Source: Cellulomonadaceae bacterium
GTDB taxonomy: Bacteria > Actinomycetota > Actinomycetes > Actinomycetales > Cellulomonadaceae
DNA length: 5,324 bases
Reading direction: 5' to 3'
NCBI GenBank assembly: GCA_031283115.1
Contig: JAITCK010000246.1
Location: 1-5,324, forward strand
Below the pieces are notes generated by a model. It was not told the DNA's origin, searched no databases, and saw only the letters and a program-made list of their open reading frames with translations. Below are positions 1-5,324 of this stretch, one piece after another. Numbering within the stretch: the first letter of the stretch is position 1; each line of letters starts with the position of its first letter. The position numbers and the translations under genes were made by a program.

Positions 1-1
1 T

Positions 2-238
2 ATCGACTCTGGCCTGACCCTGTCGTGGCTGCAAGCCAACCTGCGGTCGCGTGGGGCTAAGTCGGTGGAGATTGCGACGGCCCTGCGCAAACCAGACGCC
101 GTCAAAGTGGAGGTCGACGTCAAATATGTTGGCTTCGACATTCCTAACGAATTTGTTATCGGCTATGGCCTCGACTATGCCGAGAAGTACCGTAACGTCC
201 CCTTTATTGCAACGTTGGCGCCGCATGTCTACTCCTGA
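2..238 (+). CDS. hpt: Hypoxanthine phosphoribosyltransferase, C-terminal part (5' end outside window)
   Basis: This is the last 78 codons of a purine-salvage enzyme that transfers phosphoribose from PRPP to hypoxanthine or guanine, giving IMP or GMP in the cytoplasm. The visible part opens inside the PRPP-binding loop (IDSGLTL, the D-[ST]-G-x-T signature of type I phosphoribosyltransferases). It continues through the RKP and [20 protein letters not shown] segments and ends with [18 protein letters not shown], the characteristic HPRT C terminus with the YVGFxIP and GYGLDYxExYRN blocks. The stop TGA is at 236-238 and the frame is intact throughout. The N-terminal half and the promoter lie upstream of the window. 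The last 14 nt overlap the start of ftsH, an arrangement common in Actinobacteria, where hpt usually follows tilS. By inference, the GMP made here supplies GTP to FolE two genes downstream. Confidence 0.95.
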   Translation: MDSGLTLSWLQANLRSRGAKSVEIATALRKPDAVKVEVDVKYVGFDIPNEFVIGYGLDYAEKYRNVPFIATLAPHVYS

Positions 239-2255
239 ACCCACCCCCGATTTCAAACTGCCCGACGGCGTCCGTAAGGTCCTGACCGGGCCTGTTGTGT
301 GGATTGTTGTCGGTTTGGCCATGCTGGGACTGGCCTGGAGCGCCCTGATGACGGGCAGCACGCAGCGTATTGAAACCTTCCAGGGACTCAAACTGCTCAG
401 CGGCCCCACGGTAGAACACGCCCTCATGGTGGATGGTGAGCAGCGCGTCCAACTGACTTTGAGTGAAGATTTCACTAGCGGTGAAGGTGACACGGAGCGA
501 AACTTTGGCCAGAAGGTCGAGTTTTTCTACACGGAACCCCAGGGTGAAGTGGTGGCTGAGGCGATTTCGAAGGCCACCCTGCCAGACGGTTTCGATTCGC
601 AAGTCCCCACCCAATCTGTGTGGACGTCCATTCTTGGCCTGCTGCTGCCCTTTATTGTCATCGGCCTCATTTTCTGGTTTGTCATGTCGAGGATGGCTGG
701 CGGCAACAACCGGGTGATGGGTTTCGGTAAGTCGCGCGCCAAAATGGTCAACAAGGATATGCCGCAGGTGACTTTCGCCGACGTGGCAGGCGTTGATGAG
801 GCTGTCGAGGAACTGCACGAAATCAAAGACTTCCTCACCGACCCGGCCCGCTTCCAAGCGGTGGGCGCCCGCATTCCCAAAGGTGTGCTGCTGTATGGCC
901 CGCCTGGCACCGGTAAAACGTTGCTGGCCAGGGCTGTCGCCGGTGAGGCTGGCGTGCCCTTCTACTCGATTTCTGGGTCGGACTTTGTTGAAATGTTTGT
1001 GGGCGTGGGGGCCTCCCGGGTCCGCGACCTTTTCGAGCAGGCGAAAGCCAACAGCCCGGCCATCATTTTTGTTGACGAGATTGACGCGGTAGGCCGCCAC
1101 CGTGGCGCTGGCATGGGCGGCGGGCATGACGAGCGTGAACAGACCCTCAACCAGATGCTGGTGGAAATGGACGGGTTCGATCAGAAAACCAACGTCATCC
1201 TGATTGCTGCCACCAACCGGCCCGACATTCTCGACCCGGCCCTGCTGCGGCCTGGCCGCTTTGACCGGCAAGTGTCTGTTGAAGCCCCCGATCTCAAAGG
1301 CCGGGAAGCCATTTTGGCGGTTCACGCCAAAGGCAAACCCATGGTCGATGAGGTTGACTTGGCTGCTGTCGCCCGTAAAACCCCCGGCTTCACGGGCGCC
1401 GACCTGGCCAACGTGCTCAACGAGGCGGCCCTGCTCACGGCCCGGTCGGGTGCTCAACTCATTGACGACCGCGCTCTCGATGAGGCTATCGACCGGGTTG
1501 TTGCTGGCCCGCAAAAACGCACCCGCGTGATGAACCCCAAGGAACTGAAAAACACTGCCTACCATGAGGGCGGTCACGCCCTGGTTGCGGCTGCAATGAA
1601 CAACACCGACCCGGTCACTAAGGTGACTATTCTTCCGCGCGGACGGGCTTTGGGCTACACGATGGTTATGCCCACGGAAGACAAATATTCGGTCACTCGC
1701 AACGAACTGCTCGACCAGTTGGCTTACGCCATGGGCGGGCGGGTTGCCGAAGAGATCGTCTTCCACGATCCGACAACTGGTGCCTCGAATGACATCGAAA
1801 AAGCCACTGCCACGGCCCGTAAAATGGTTACCGAATACGGCATGTCGGAACGGGTGGGCGCTATCAAGTTGGGTTCTGGTTCAGGCGAGCCCTTTGTTGG
1901 TATGGGGTATGGCCGCGAACGCGACTATTCGGAAGGTCTGGCTGGCGTCATCGACGATGAGGTGCGCAAACTTGTCGAGAACGCCCACGATGAGGCTTAT
2001 GCGGTGCTCACCCACAACCGGGACGTCCTCGACAATCTGGTGGTTCACCTGCTGGAAAAGGAAACCCTCAACCAGGCCGAGTTGGCTGAGATTTTCGCTC
2101 CCGTCATCAAACAGCCCGTCCGTCAGGTGTGGCTGTCCAGTGAGGGCCGTCCTGTCAGTGACCGCGGCCCCATCGAAACCCCTGCCGAGCAGGTACCTGT
2201 CGAACAGGTGGCCTCCGAGCAGACGTCTACCGAGCAGATCAGCGAGAATGGGTAA
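225..2255 (+). CDS. ftsH: ATP-dependent zinc metalloprotease FtsH
   Basis: Membrane-anchored AAA+ protease that extracts and degrades damaged membrane proteins and short-lived regulators, working as a hexamer at the inner face of the membrane. The 676 residues show TM helix 1 (about 23-42), a short extracytoplasmic domain (43-131) and TM helix 2 (about 133-154). The AAA+ module follows: Walker A GPPGTGKT 225-232, pore loop FVG 258-260, Walker B IIFVDEID 280-287, and second region of homology 323-348 with arginine fingers R342 and R345. The M41 peptidase domain has the zinc motif HEGGH 447-451 and third ligand D523 in the GASNDIE block. ATG 225 is chosen because everything upstream in this frame merely shadows hpt; no strong Shine-Dalgarno is visible, so coupling to hpt translation is likely. 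The length lies between E. coli (about 644 residues) and M. tuberculosis (about 760). The tail beyond residue 650 is hydrophilic and ends in a degenerate EQ-containing repeat. All catalytic residues are present. Confidence 0.98.
   Translation: MSTPEPTPDFKLPDGVRKVLTGPVVWIVVGLAMLGLAWSALMTGSTQRIETFQGLKLLSGPTVEHALMVDGEQRVQLTLSEDFTSGEGDTERNFGQKVEFFYTEPQGEVVAEAISKATLPDGFDSQVPTQSVWTSILGLLLPFIVIGLIFWFVMSRMAGGNNRVMGFGKSRAKMVNKDMPQVTFADVAGVDEAVEELHEIKDFLTDPARFQAVGARIPKGVLLYGPPGTGKTLLARAVAGEAGVPFYSISGSDFVEMFVGVGASRVRDLFEQAKANSPAIIFVDEIDAVGRHRGAGMGGGHDEREQTLNQMLVEMDGFDQKTNVILIAATNRPDILDPALLRPGRFDRQVSVEAPDLKGREAILAVHAKGKPMVDEVDLAAVARKTPGFTGADLANVLNEAALLTARSGAQLIDDRALDEAIDRVVAGPQKRTRVMNPKELKNTAYHEGGHALVAAAMNNTDPVTKVTILPRGRALGYTMVMPTEDKYSVTRNELLDQLAYAMGGRVAEEIVFHDPTTGASNDIEKATATARKMVTEYGMSERVGAIKLGSGSGEPFVGMGYGRERDYSEGLAGVIDDEVRKLVENAHDEAYAVLTHNRDVLDNLVVHLLEKETLNQAELAEIFAPVIKQPVRQVWLSSEGRPVSDRGPIETPAEQVPVEQVASEQTSTEQISENG
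2184..2243 (+). repeat. Four tandem 15-bp units encoding an xEQxx pentapeptide at the FtsH C terminus
   Basis: Four consecutive 15-nt units with core (G/T/A)(T/C)C-GA(G/A)-CAG sit in frame just before the ftsH stop. They encode [20 protein letters not shown] (FtsH residues 654-673). The GA(G/A)CAG core recurs at 2187, 2202, 2217 and 2232, exactly 15 nt apart, while the other positions vary. The repeat lies in the variable tail beyond the protease domain, so it should not affect catalysis. Exact 15-nt spacing suggests duplication by slippage followed by drift. A role as a flexible acidic tail is only inference. Confidence 0.75.
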
Positions 2256-2258
2256 GCG

Positions 2259-2882
2259 ATGACAACGCCTCTAGGCCCGGCTGTATCGGAGTCACTGCGC
2301 GCCGCCAGTGACATACCTGCCTATGATGCCGCCCGGGCTGAGGCTGCCATCCGTGAACTCCTGTTGGCCGTGGGGGAGAACCCGGACCGTGAAGGCTTGC
2401 GGGACACTCCCGCTAGGGTGGCGCGGGCCTACCAGGAGATTTTCGCTGGCCTGCGCCAAGAACCCGAAGACGTGCTGACCACCACTTTTGATGCTGGACA
2501 TGAAGAAATGGTGTTGGTGCGGGACATTGAAGTGTTCTCCACCTGTGAACACCACCTGGTTCCCTTCCATGGGGTCGCCCATGTCGGTTACATTCCTGGC
2601 CCTGATGGGCGGATTACCGGCCTGTCGAAGATTGCCCGCCTGGTGGACGTGTATGCCCGCCGCCCCCAAGTGCAAGAGCGGATGACCACGCAGATTGCTG
2701 ACGCCCTGGTGCGGATTTTGCAGCCTGCGGGAGTCATCGTCGTTGTCGAATGTGAACATTTGTGCATGTCCATGCGGGGGGTACGGAAGCCCGGTTCGCG
2801 GACTGTCACCTCTGCCGTGCGCGGGCAAATGCGGTCGGGGCCCACGAGGGCCGAAGCTATGTCGTTGATTCTTGGGAAATGA
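2259..2882 (+). CDS. folE: GTP cyclohydrolase I (type IA), first enzyme of folate synthesis
   Basis: Cytoplasmic, zinc-dependent homodecameric enzyme that opens the imidazole ring of GTP, releases formate and yields 7,8-dihydroneopterin triphosphate. The 207 residues carry the N-terminal helical part with [19 protein letters not shown] (40-58), the zinc-site motif [12 protein letters not shown] (94-105) and the substrate-binding [14 protein letters not shown] block (117-130). The second zinc segment [10 protein letters not shown] is at 161-170 and RTVTSA at 181-186. By alignment with E. coli C110, H113 and C181, the metal ligands are C96, H99 and C169, all present, which marks the classical FolE rather than the FolE2 family. 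The ATG lies 3 nt after the ftsH stop, with only a weak purine stretch (GGG at 2250-2252) as ribosome site, so coupled translation is likely. The first 20 or so residues are variable among homologues. Nothing suggests loss of function. Confidence 0.98.
   Translation: MTTPLGPAVSESLRAASDIPAYDAARAEAAIRELLLAVGENPDREGLRDTPARVARAYQEIFAGLRQEPEDVLTTTFDAGHEEMVLVRDIEVFSTCEHHLVPFHGVAHVGYIPGPDGRITGLSKIARLVDVYARRPQVQERMTTQIADALVRILQPAGVIVVVECEHLCMSMRGVRKPGSRTVTSAVRGQMRSGPTRAEAMSLILGK
2874..2877 (+). promoter_or_regulatory. Ribosome binding site (GGGA) that favours the GTG start of folP
   Basis: GGGA lies inside the last folE codons with a 6-nt spacer to GTG 2884. The alternative in-frame TTG at 2872 has no purine-rich sequence at a suitable distance upstream. 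This supports GTG 2884 as the folP start. The match is short and the call is moderate. Confidence 0.5.
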
Positions 2883-2883
2883 T

Positions 2884-3723
2884 GTGGGTTTTGACCGGAC
2901 GCTGGTGATGGGGATTGTCAATGTCACGCCGGATTCCTTCTCTGATGGGGGACGGTGGGCGACGACGGAGGCTGCCGTCCAGCGGGGGCTGCGGTTGCTG
3001 GCTGAGGGCGCCGATATTCTTGACGTGGGCGGGGAATCCACGCGACCTGGGGCCGACCGGGTGCCTGTGGAAGAAGAGTTGGCGCGGGTGCTGCCTGTGA
3101 TTGAGCAGTTGGCGGCTGCCTGTGCTGGGCTTGACCGCCCGGCAACCGTATCGGTGGACACCATGCGGGCTGCGGTGGCTGTACAGGCTGCCCAGGCGGG
3201 GGCCAGCATCATCAACGACGTGTCTGGCGGCCTGGCCGACCCGAACATGGCTGAGGCGGCGGCGCAGACCGGCGCAACCTATGTGGCAATGCACTGGCGC
3301 GGCCACTCCAATATCATGGATGACCTGGAATGTTACGACAGCATTGTGGCCGATGTGCGGTCTGAGTTGGCCTCCCGCGTTGACGCTCTGCTGGCTGCGG
3401 GCGTAAGACGTGACCAGATTGTGCTTGACCCTGGCTTGGGCTTCGCTAAGGCAGGGGAAGCCAACTGGCCGGTTCTGGCCCAGATGGAGTCCCTGCAATC
3501 CTTGGGTTTCCCCGTGCTTATTGGAGCCAGCCGTAAACGGTTCCTGGGGATGGTGGTGGCCGGGCCTGATGGCACGCCTGTCGCGCCTGCGCAACGCGAC
3601 GATGCGACCGCCGCCGTGACAGCCCTGGCCGCTGCCCAGGGGGCCTGGGGGGTGCGGGTTCACGAGGTCAAGGCCAGCGTGGATGCGGTGAAGGTAGCCC
3701 GTGCCTGGCGGCAGGCAAGGTAG
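2884..3723 (+). CDS. folP: Dihydropteroate synthase
   Basis: Cytoplasmic TIM-barrel enzyme that condenses 6-hydroxymethyl-7,8-dihydropterin diphosphate with p-aminobenzoate to 7,8-dihydropteroate; it is the sulfonamide target. Counting from GTG 2884, the 279 residues contain all signature loops: NVTPDSFSDGG 13-23 (metal and diphosphate), DVGGESTRPGA 47-57 (pABA/sulfonamide loop), SVDT 90-93, INDVSG 110-115, LDPGLGFAK 181-189, GASRKRFLG 214-222 and RVHEVK 258-263. N13, D92, N111, D182, K218, R258 and H260 match the positions that bind pterin or diphosphate in the family. F19, T53 and P55, positions equivalent to common sulfonamide-resistance sites, carry the usual sensitive-type residues, and no insertion is seen next to them. 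The start is one base after the folE stop. In-frame TTG 2872 and ATG 2908 are alternatives; the latter would remove the first strand. The gene is notably G-rich on the coding strand compared with folBK downstream. Confidence 0.97.
   Translation: MGFDRTLVMGIVNVTPDSFSDGGRWATTEAAVQRGLRLLAEGADILDVGGESTRPGADRVPVEEELARVLPVIEQLAAACAGLDRPATVSVDTMRAAVAVQAAQAGASIINDVSGGLADPNMAEAAAQTGATYVAMHWRGHSNIMDDLECYDSIVADVRSELASRVDALLAAGVRRDQIVLDPGLGFAKAGEANWPVLAQMESLQSLGFPVLIGASRKRFLGMVVAGPDGTPVAPAQRDDATAAVTALAAAQGAWGVRVHEVKASVDAVKVARAWRQAR
3717..3720 (+). promoter_or_regulatory. Ribosome binding site (AAGG) setting the folBK start
   Basis: AAGG lies in the last folP codons, 7 nt before ATG 3728. This is good spacing for that codon and argues against the more upstream in-frame GTG at 3701, which lies entirely within folP. 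GTG 3725 and ATG 3734 remain possible secondary starts. Confidence 0.6.
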
Positions 3724-3727
3724 CGTG

Positions 3728-4729
3728 ATGTTCATGGCGCACGATCAGATTCGGATCACCGGCATTGAACGCCTGGGCTTTCACGGCGTCTTTGCTGACG
3801 AAAAACGTGACGGTCAAGTTTTCCGCGCCGATGTCACCTTGACGGTTGATACGCGCGCTGCCGCCGCCCCCGACGATCTCGCCCGCACCGTCAACTATGC
3901 TGACGTAGCCCAGGCTGTTGCTGACGAGTTGGCTGGCCCATCGGCTGACCTCATCGAAACAGTGGCTGAACGTATCGCCGACCGCTGCCTGGCTTTCCCT
4001 GGCGTGGAGGCCGCAGAGGTTACTGTCCACAAGCCCCAAGCCCCCATTCCCGTCCCCTTCAGCAACGTCTCCCTCACCATCACCCGTACGGCCCCCCACG
4101 CCCGCAACCTCCCCCTGGCGGTTGTGCAGGGCCGTGAAGCGATCCGACCGCCGAAAGCTCCCGTTGTCGTCGCAGCTATTCTTGCCCTGGGCGCCAACCT
4201 GGGGGATGCGCAACAGACCTTGCAGGCCGTCATCGCTGACCTTGACGACACTGACGGCATCACCGTCACAGACGTGTCCCCTCTAGCGCACACGGCCTCC
4301 GTGGGAGGGCCAGCAGGCCAGCCGGACTACCTCAACGCCGTCGTCGCTATTGAGACGACGCTACAGCCGCACGCCCTCCTGGCCGCCACGCAAGATATTG
4401 AGGCTGCACACGGTCGCGCGCGGGAGGCGAGATGGGGGCCGCGCACTTGCGACATCGACATCATCACTTACGCAGATGTCACCTGCGATGGTGCCGATCT
4501 CACCATCCCTCACCCGCGAGCCAAAGAACGAGCCTTCGTGCTGGCACCCTGGGCCGCCATGCAACCCGACGCCATACTGCCTGGCCCGGCTGGTGGCCCG
4601 GTGGCTGCCCTGGCGGCTGCCGCCCCCGACGCAGCGGGAATCCGCAGCCTGACCGACACCTGGTTGAGCCTGCCAGAAGGGCTGACAGGCGATAATGTCA
4701 AGGCGTCAACAGAAAGTGACCCCCTGTGA
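3728..4729 (+). CDS. folBK: Bifunctional dihydroneopterin aldolase / HPPK fusion (FolB-FolK)
   Basis: One 333-residue chain carries two consecutive folate enzymes. Residues about 5-120 are dihydroneopterin aldolase: IRITGIERLGFHGVF, then E25 and Y58 (VNYADV), E77 (LIETVAERIA) and the catalytic lysine K102 in VHKPQAPIPVPF. It cleaves dihydroneopterin to 6-hydroxymethyl-dihydropterin and glycolaldehyde. Residues about 148-310 are 6-hydroxymethyl-dihydropterin pyrophosphokinase: ALGANLGD 153-160, YLNAVVAIET 201-210, the ATP/Mg motif RWGPRTCDIDI 235-245 (R239, D242 and D244 equivalent to E. coli R92, D95 and D97), and PHPRAKERAFVLAPW 261-275. A linker of roughly 25 residues (about 121-147), rich in Pro, Arg and Ala, joins them. 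All recognised catalytic residues are present, so both halves should be active. The reading frame is continuous with no internal stop or separate folK start, so this is a true fusion. Such fusions are known in other bacteria. The start follows the folP stop by 4 nt; the stop overlaps the next gene by 1 nt. Confidence 0.95.
   Translation: MFMAHDQIRITGIERLGFHGVFADEKRDGQVFRADVTLTVDTRAAAAPDDLARTVNYADVAQAVADELAGPSADLIETVAERIADRCLAFPGVEAAEVTVHKPQAPIPVPFSNVSLTITRTAPHARNLPLAVVQGREAIRPPKAPVVVAAILALGANLGDAQQTLQAVIADLDDTDGITVTDVSPLAHTASVGGPAGQPDYLNAVVAIETTLQPHALLAATQDIEAAHGRAREARWGPRTCDIDIITYADVTCDGADLTIPHPRAKERAFVLAPWAAMQPDAILPGPAGGPVAALAAAAPDAAGIRSLTDTWLSLPEGLTGDNVKASTESDPL
4034..4057 (-). other. Canonical G-quadruplex motif (minus strand) within the FolB active-site codons
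   Basis: On the + strand four C-tracts of 4, 5, 3 and 4 bases are separated by loops AAG, ATT and GT. The minus strand therefore carries four G-tracts of at least 3 with loops of 2-3 nt, meeting the G3+N1-7 pattern. The tracts arise from CCC proline codons and C-rich neighbouring codons in the conserved KPQAPIPVPF segment. Folding in the cell is unproven. Confidence 0.6.
4083..4115 (-). other. Second G-quadruplex motif (minus strand) at the FolB-FolK linker
   Basis: C-tracts of 3, 6, 3 and 5 bases on the + strand are separated by loops of 6, 3 and 7 nt, which just satisfies the G3+N1-7 definition on the minus strand. It lies 25 nt after the preceding motif and covers codons at the end of the aldolase domain and the start of the linker. 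The longer loops make it less stable in prediction than its neighbour. Confidence 0.5.
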
Positions 4730-5235
4730 TGAAGCGGACTTCCCTCCTTCACCTGTTGGTGATTGCCGCCGCAGCCAACCTCATCATTTTCACCGTCCTG
4801 CGGGTGGTCTACGTGCGGTTCGGTGCCCTCTACGCCCGCACCTGGTGGGAATGGGTGGCGATACTGCTGCTGGCGGGCATTATTTTTTGGCTGGGATGGA
4901 CGGTACGGGCCTACCAGAAAGGCAAAAAACCCAACCTCAGCGGTCTGCGAGCCATGCGCACCCTCGTGTTAGCCAAAGCGGGCAGCGTGACCGGTGCCAT
5001 CCTGGTGGGCATCTATACCGGTGGTGTGGGCGTCATCATCGACCGAGGCGAATGGCATCTTCCACTCCAACACGGTTACGGCATCAACGCCATCGGCGGG
5101 GCCGTGTGTGGGCTGGTGCTCACCGTCGCCTCCTATGTGGCGGAACGCTTCTGCGAGTTGCCGCCGCACAAGCCGGAAGATACGGCGCAGCGTGGCGACG
5201 TTTTGAGGGACGCGCTCGGTGAGGCTCCTGCGTGA
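4729..5235 (+). CDS. DUF3180 family four-helix membrane protein
   Basis: A 168-residue integral membrane protein of unknown function, recognised as DUF3180, a family found in Actinobacteria next to folate genes. Four hydrophobic helices are visible: about 5-28, 41-60, 80-105 and 117-138. The basic stretch RAYQKGKK after helix 2 suggests a cytoplasmic loop. The motifs I associate with the family are present: RAMRTLVLAKAGSVTGA (74-90) running into helix 3, and AERFCELPP (138-146) after helix 4. A short hydrophilic tail with acidic residues follows. No catalytic motif or known transporter signature is visible. The start is ATG 4729, overlapping the folBK stop by one base (TGATG); GTG 4726 immediately upstream is an alternative adding one residue. 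No strong Shine-Dalgarno is visible, so coupled translation is likely. Leucine 81 uses TTA, the only in-frame TTA I found in the window's genes. A link to folate or pterin metabolism is guilt by association only. Confidence 0.85.
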   Translation: MKRTSLLHLLVIAAAANLIIFTVLRVVYVRFGALYARTWWEWVAILLLAGIIFWLGWTVRAYQKGKKPNLSGLRAMRTLVLAKAGSVTGAILVGIYTGGVGVIIDRGEWHLPLQHGYGINAIGGAVCGLVLTVASYVAERFCELPPHKPEDTAQRGDVLRDALGEAPA

Positions 5236-5237
5236 GT

Positions 5238-5241
5238 AGGA
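5238..5241 (+). promoter_or_regulatory. Ribosome binding site (AGGA) for the last, truncated gene
   Basis: AGGA lies just after the DUF3180 stop with a 7-nt spacer to GTG 5249. The well-placed site is the main reason for calling a gene at the window edge. The nearby GTG 5244 is not a candidate because it runs into TGA two codons later. Confidence 0.55.
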
Positions 5242-5248
5242 TTGTGCG

Positions 5249-5324
5249 GTGACTTCCCCCCAAAACACTGCACAAGTTCCGCCCGCAGCCGCTTCAGTTG
5301 CCCCGCCCGCCCAGGCCCCCGGCG
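5249..5324 (+). CDS. Start of an unidentified Pro/Ala-rich protein (3' end outside window)
   Basis: Twenty-five codons of an open frame begin at GTG 5249, 13 nt after the DUF3180 stop and behind a well-spaced AGGA. The peptide starts MTSPQNTAQVPPAAASVAPP and continues rich in Pro and Ala without a stop to the window edge. It has no charged residues or hydrophobic helix in the part seen and looks like a disordered N-terminal extension, so the family cannot be read from it. In related Actinobacteria the gene after DUF3180 often encodes a bacterial PH-domain membrane protein. That would fit a proline-rich N-terminal tail but is only inference from context. The short spacing suggests it belongs to the same transcript. 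Confidence 0.55.
   Translation, partial: MTSPQNTAQVPPAAASVAPPAQAPG
5301..5320 (-). other. Third G-quadruplex motif (minus strand), short loops
   Basis: Four C-tracts of 4, 3, 3 and 5 bases on the + strand are separated by loops of 1, 1 and 3 nt, giving the most compact quadruplex motif in the window on the minus strand. It encodes part of the Pro/Ala-rich N terminus of the truncated last gene, about 50 nt after its start codon. Confidence 0.6.

Noticed and set aside
447..717. Overlapping short + strand frames inside ftsH, folP and folBK as extra small proteins
   Set aside because: They show no ribosome site or recognisable family, and their composition is that expected of out-of-frame GC-rich coding sequence.
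204..1766. 520-codon open frame on the minus strand, opposite ftsH
   Set aside because: It is in codon register with ftsH, so its length only reflects the lack of TTA, CTA and TCA codons in a GC-rich gene. The translation shows no recognisable domain, and ftsH is beyond doubt.
2251..2262. Folate-sensing riboswitch or promoter before folE
   Set aside because: The gap between ftsH and folE is 3 nt, leaving no room for a leader. Any control must act upstream of the window or within ftsH.
2775..2781. Run of six G in folE as a frameshift site
   Set aside because: The folE frame reads through with all motifs on both sides, including C169 before it and RTVTSA after it, so nothing indicates frameshifting.
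3639..3658. G-rich patch near the folP end as a + strand G-quadruplex
   Set aside because: Only three tracts of at least three G are present within reach, so it misses the canonical four-tract pattern.
2292..3735. Long minus-strand open frames opposite folE, folP and the folBK start (2292-3248, 2857-3735, 3668-4213)
   Set aside because: These are again in codon register with, or shadows of, well-supported genes that avoid TTA, CTA and TCA. No motif or ribosome site supports them.
4339..4360. Perfect 7-bp inverted repeat (CGTCGTC / GACGACG, 8-nt loop) as a possible terminator
   Set aside because: It lies inside the folK coding part, has no following T-run, and a stem this short is expected by chance in GC-rich DNA.

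Overview
The window is a gap-free, single-strand stretch of an actinobacterial (high-GC Gram-positive) chromosome. It holds the end of a purine-salvage gene, the membrane protease gene ftsH, a folate-biosynthesis cluster and a conserved actinobacterial membrane protein. The assignment to Actinobacteria rests on several signs. Codon use is GC-rich, GTG starts are used, and the gene order hpt-ftsH-folE-folP-folB-folK-DUF3180 is typical of that phylum. DUF3180 itself is an actinobacterial family, and FtsH has the HEGGH form of the zinc motif plus a variable hydrophilic tail. The GC content looks moderate-high rather than extreme, and folB is fused to folK. An Actinomycetales or Micrococcales-like organism is therefore plausible, but I cannot name a genus from sequence alone.

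Layout, all on the + strand: 2-238, C-terminal end of hypoxanthine phosphoribosyltransferase (hpt). 225-2255, ftsH, whose start overlaps the end of hpt. 2259-2882, folE (GTP cyclohydrolase I). 2884-3723, folP (dihydropteroate synthase). 3728-4729, a FolB-FolK fusion (dihydroneopterin aldolase plus HPPK). 4729-5235, a four-helix DUF3180 membrane protein. 5249 to the window edge, the start of an unidentified Pro/Ala-rich protein. Junctions range from a 14-nt overlap to a 13-nt gap, so no space remains for an internal terminator, riboswitch or classical promoter. The whole stretch reads as one co-transcribed, translationally coupled unit whose promoter lies upstream of the window.

Functionally, FolE converts GTP to dihydroneopterin triphosphate. 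After a dephosphorylation step not encoded here, the aldolase half of FolBK makes 6-hydroxymethyl-dihydropterin and the kinase half pyrophosphorylates it. FolP then joins it to p-aminobenzoate to give dihydropteroate. Hpt replenishes the GMP/GTP pool that feeds FolE. FtsH is a quality-control protease with no obvious catalytic link to folate. Dihydrofolate synthase and the pABA genes are not in the window.

I see no mobile element, CRISPR array, RNA gene or defence system, and this is largely ordinary core-genome territory. The points worth a second look are small: a four-copy 15-bp/EQ repeat at the FtsH C terminus, a decoy mini-ORF straddling the folP start, a reversal of G/C strand bias between folP and folBK, three canonical G-quadruplex motifs on the minus strand, a lone TTA leucine codon in the DUF3180 gene, and the co-occurrence of DUF3180 with folate genes.
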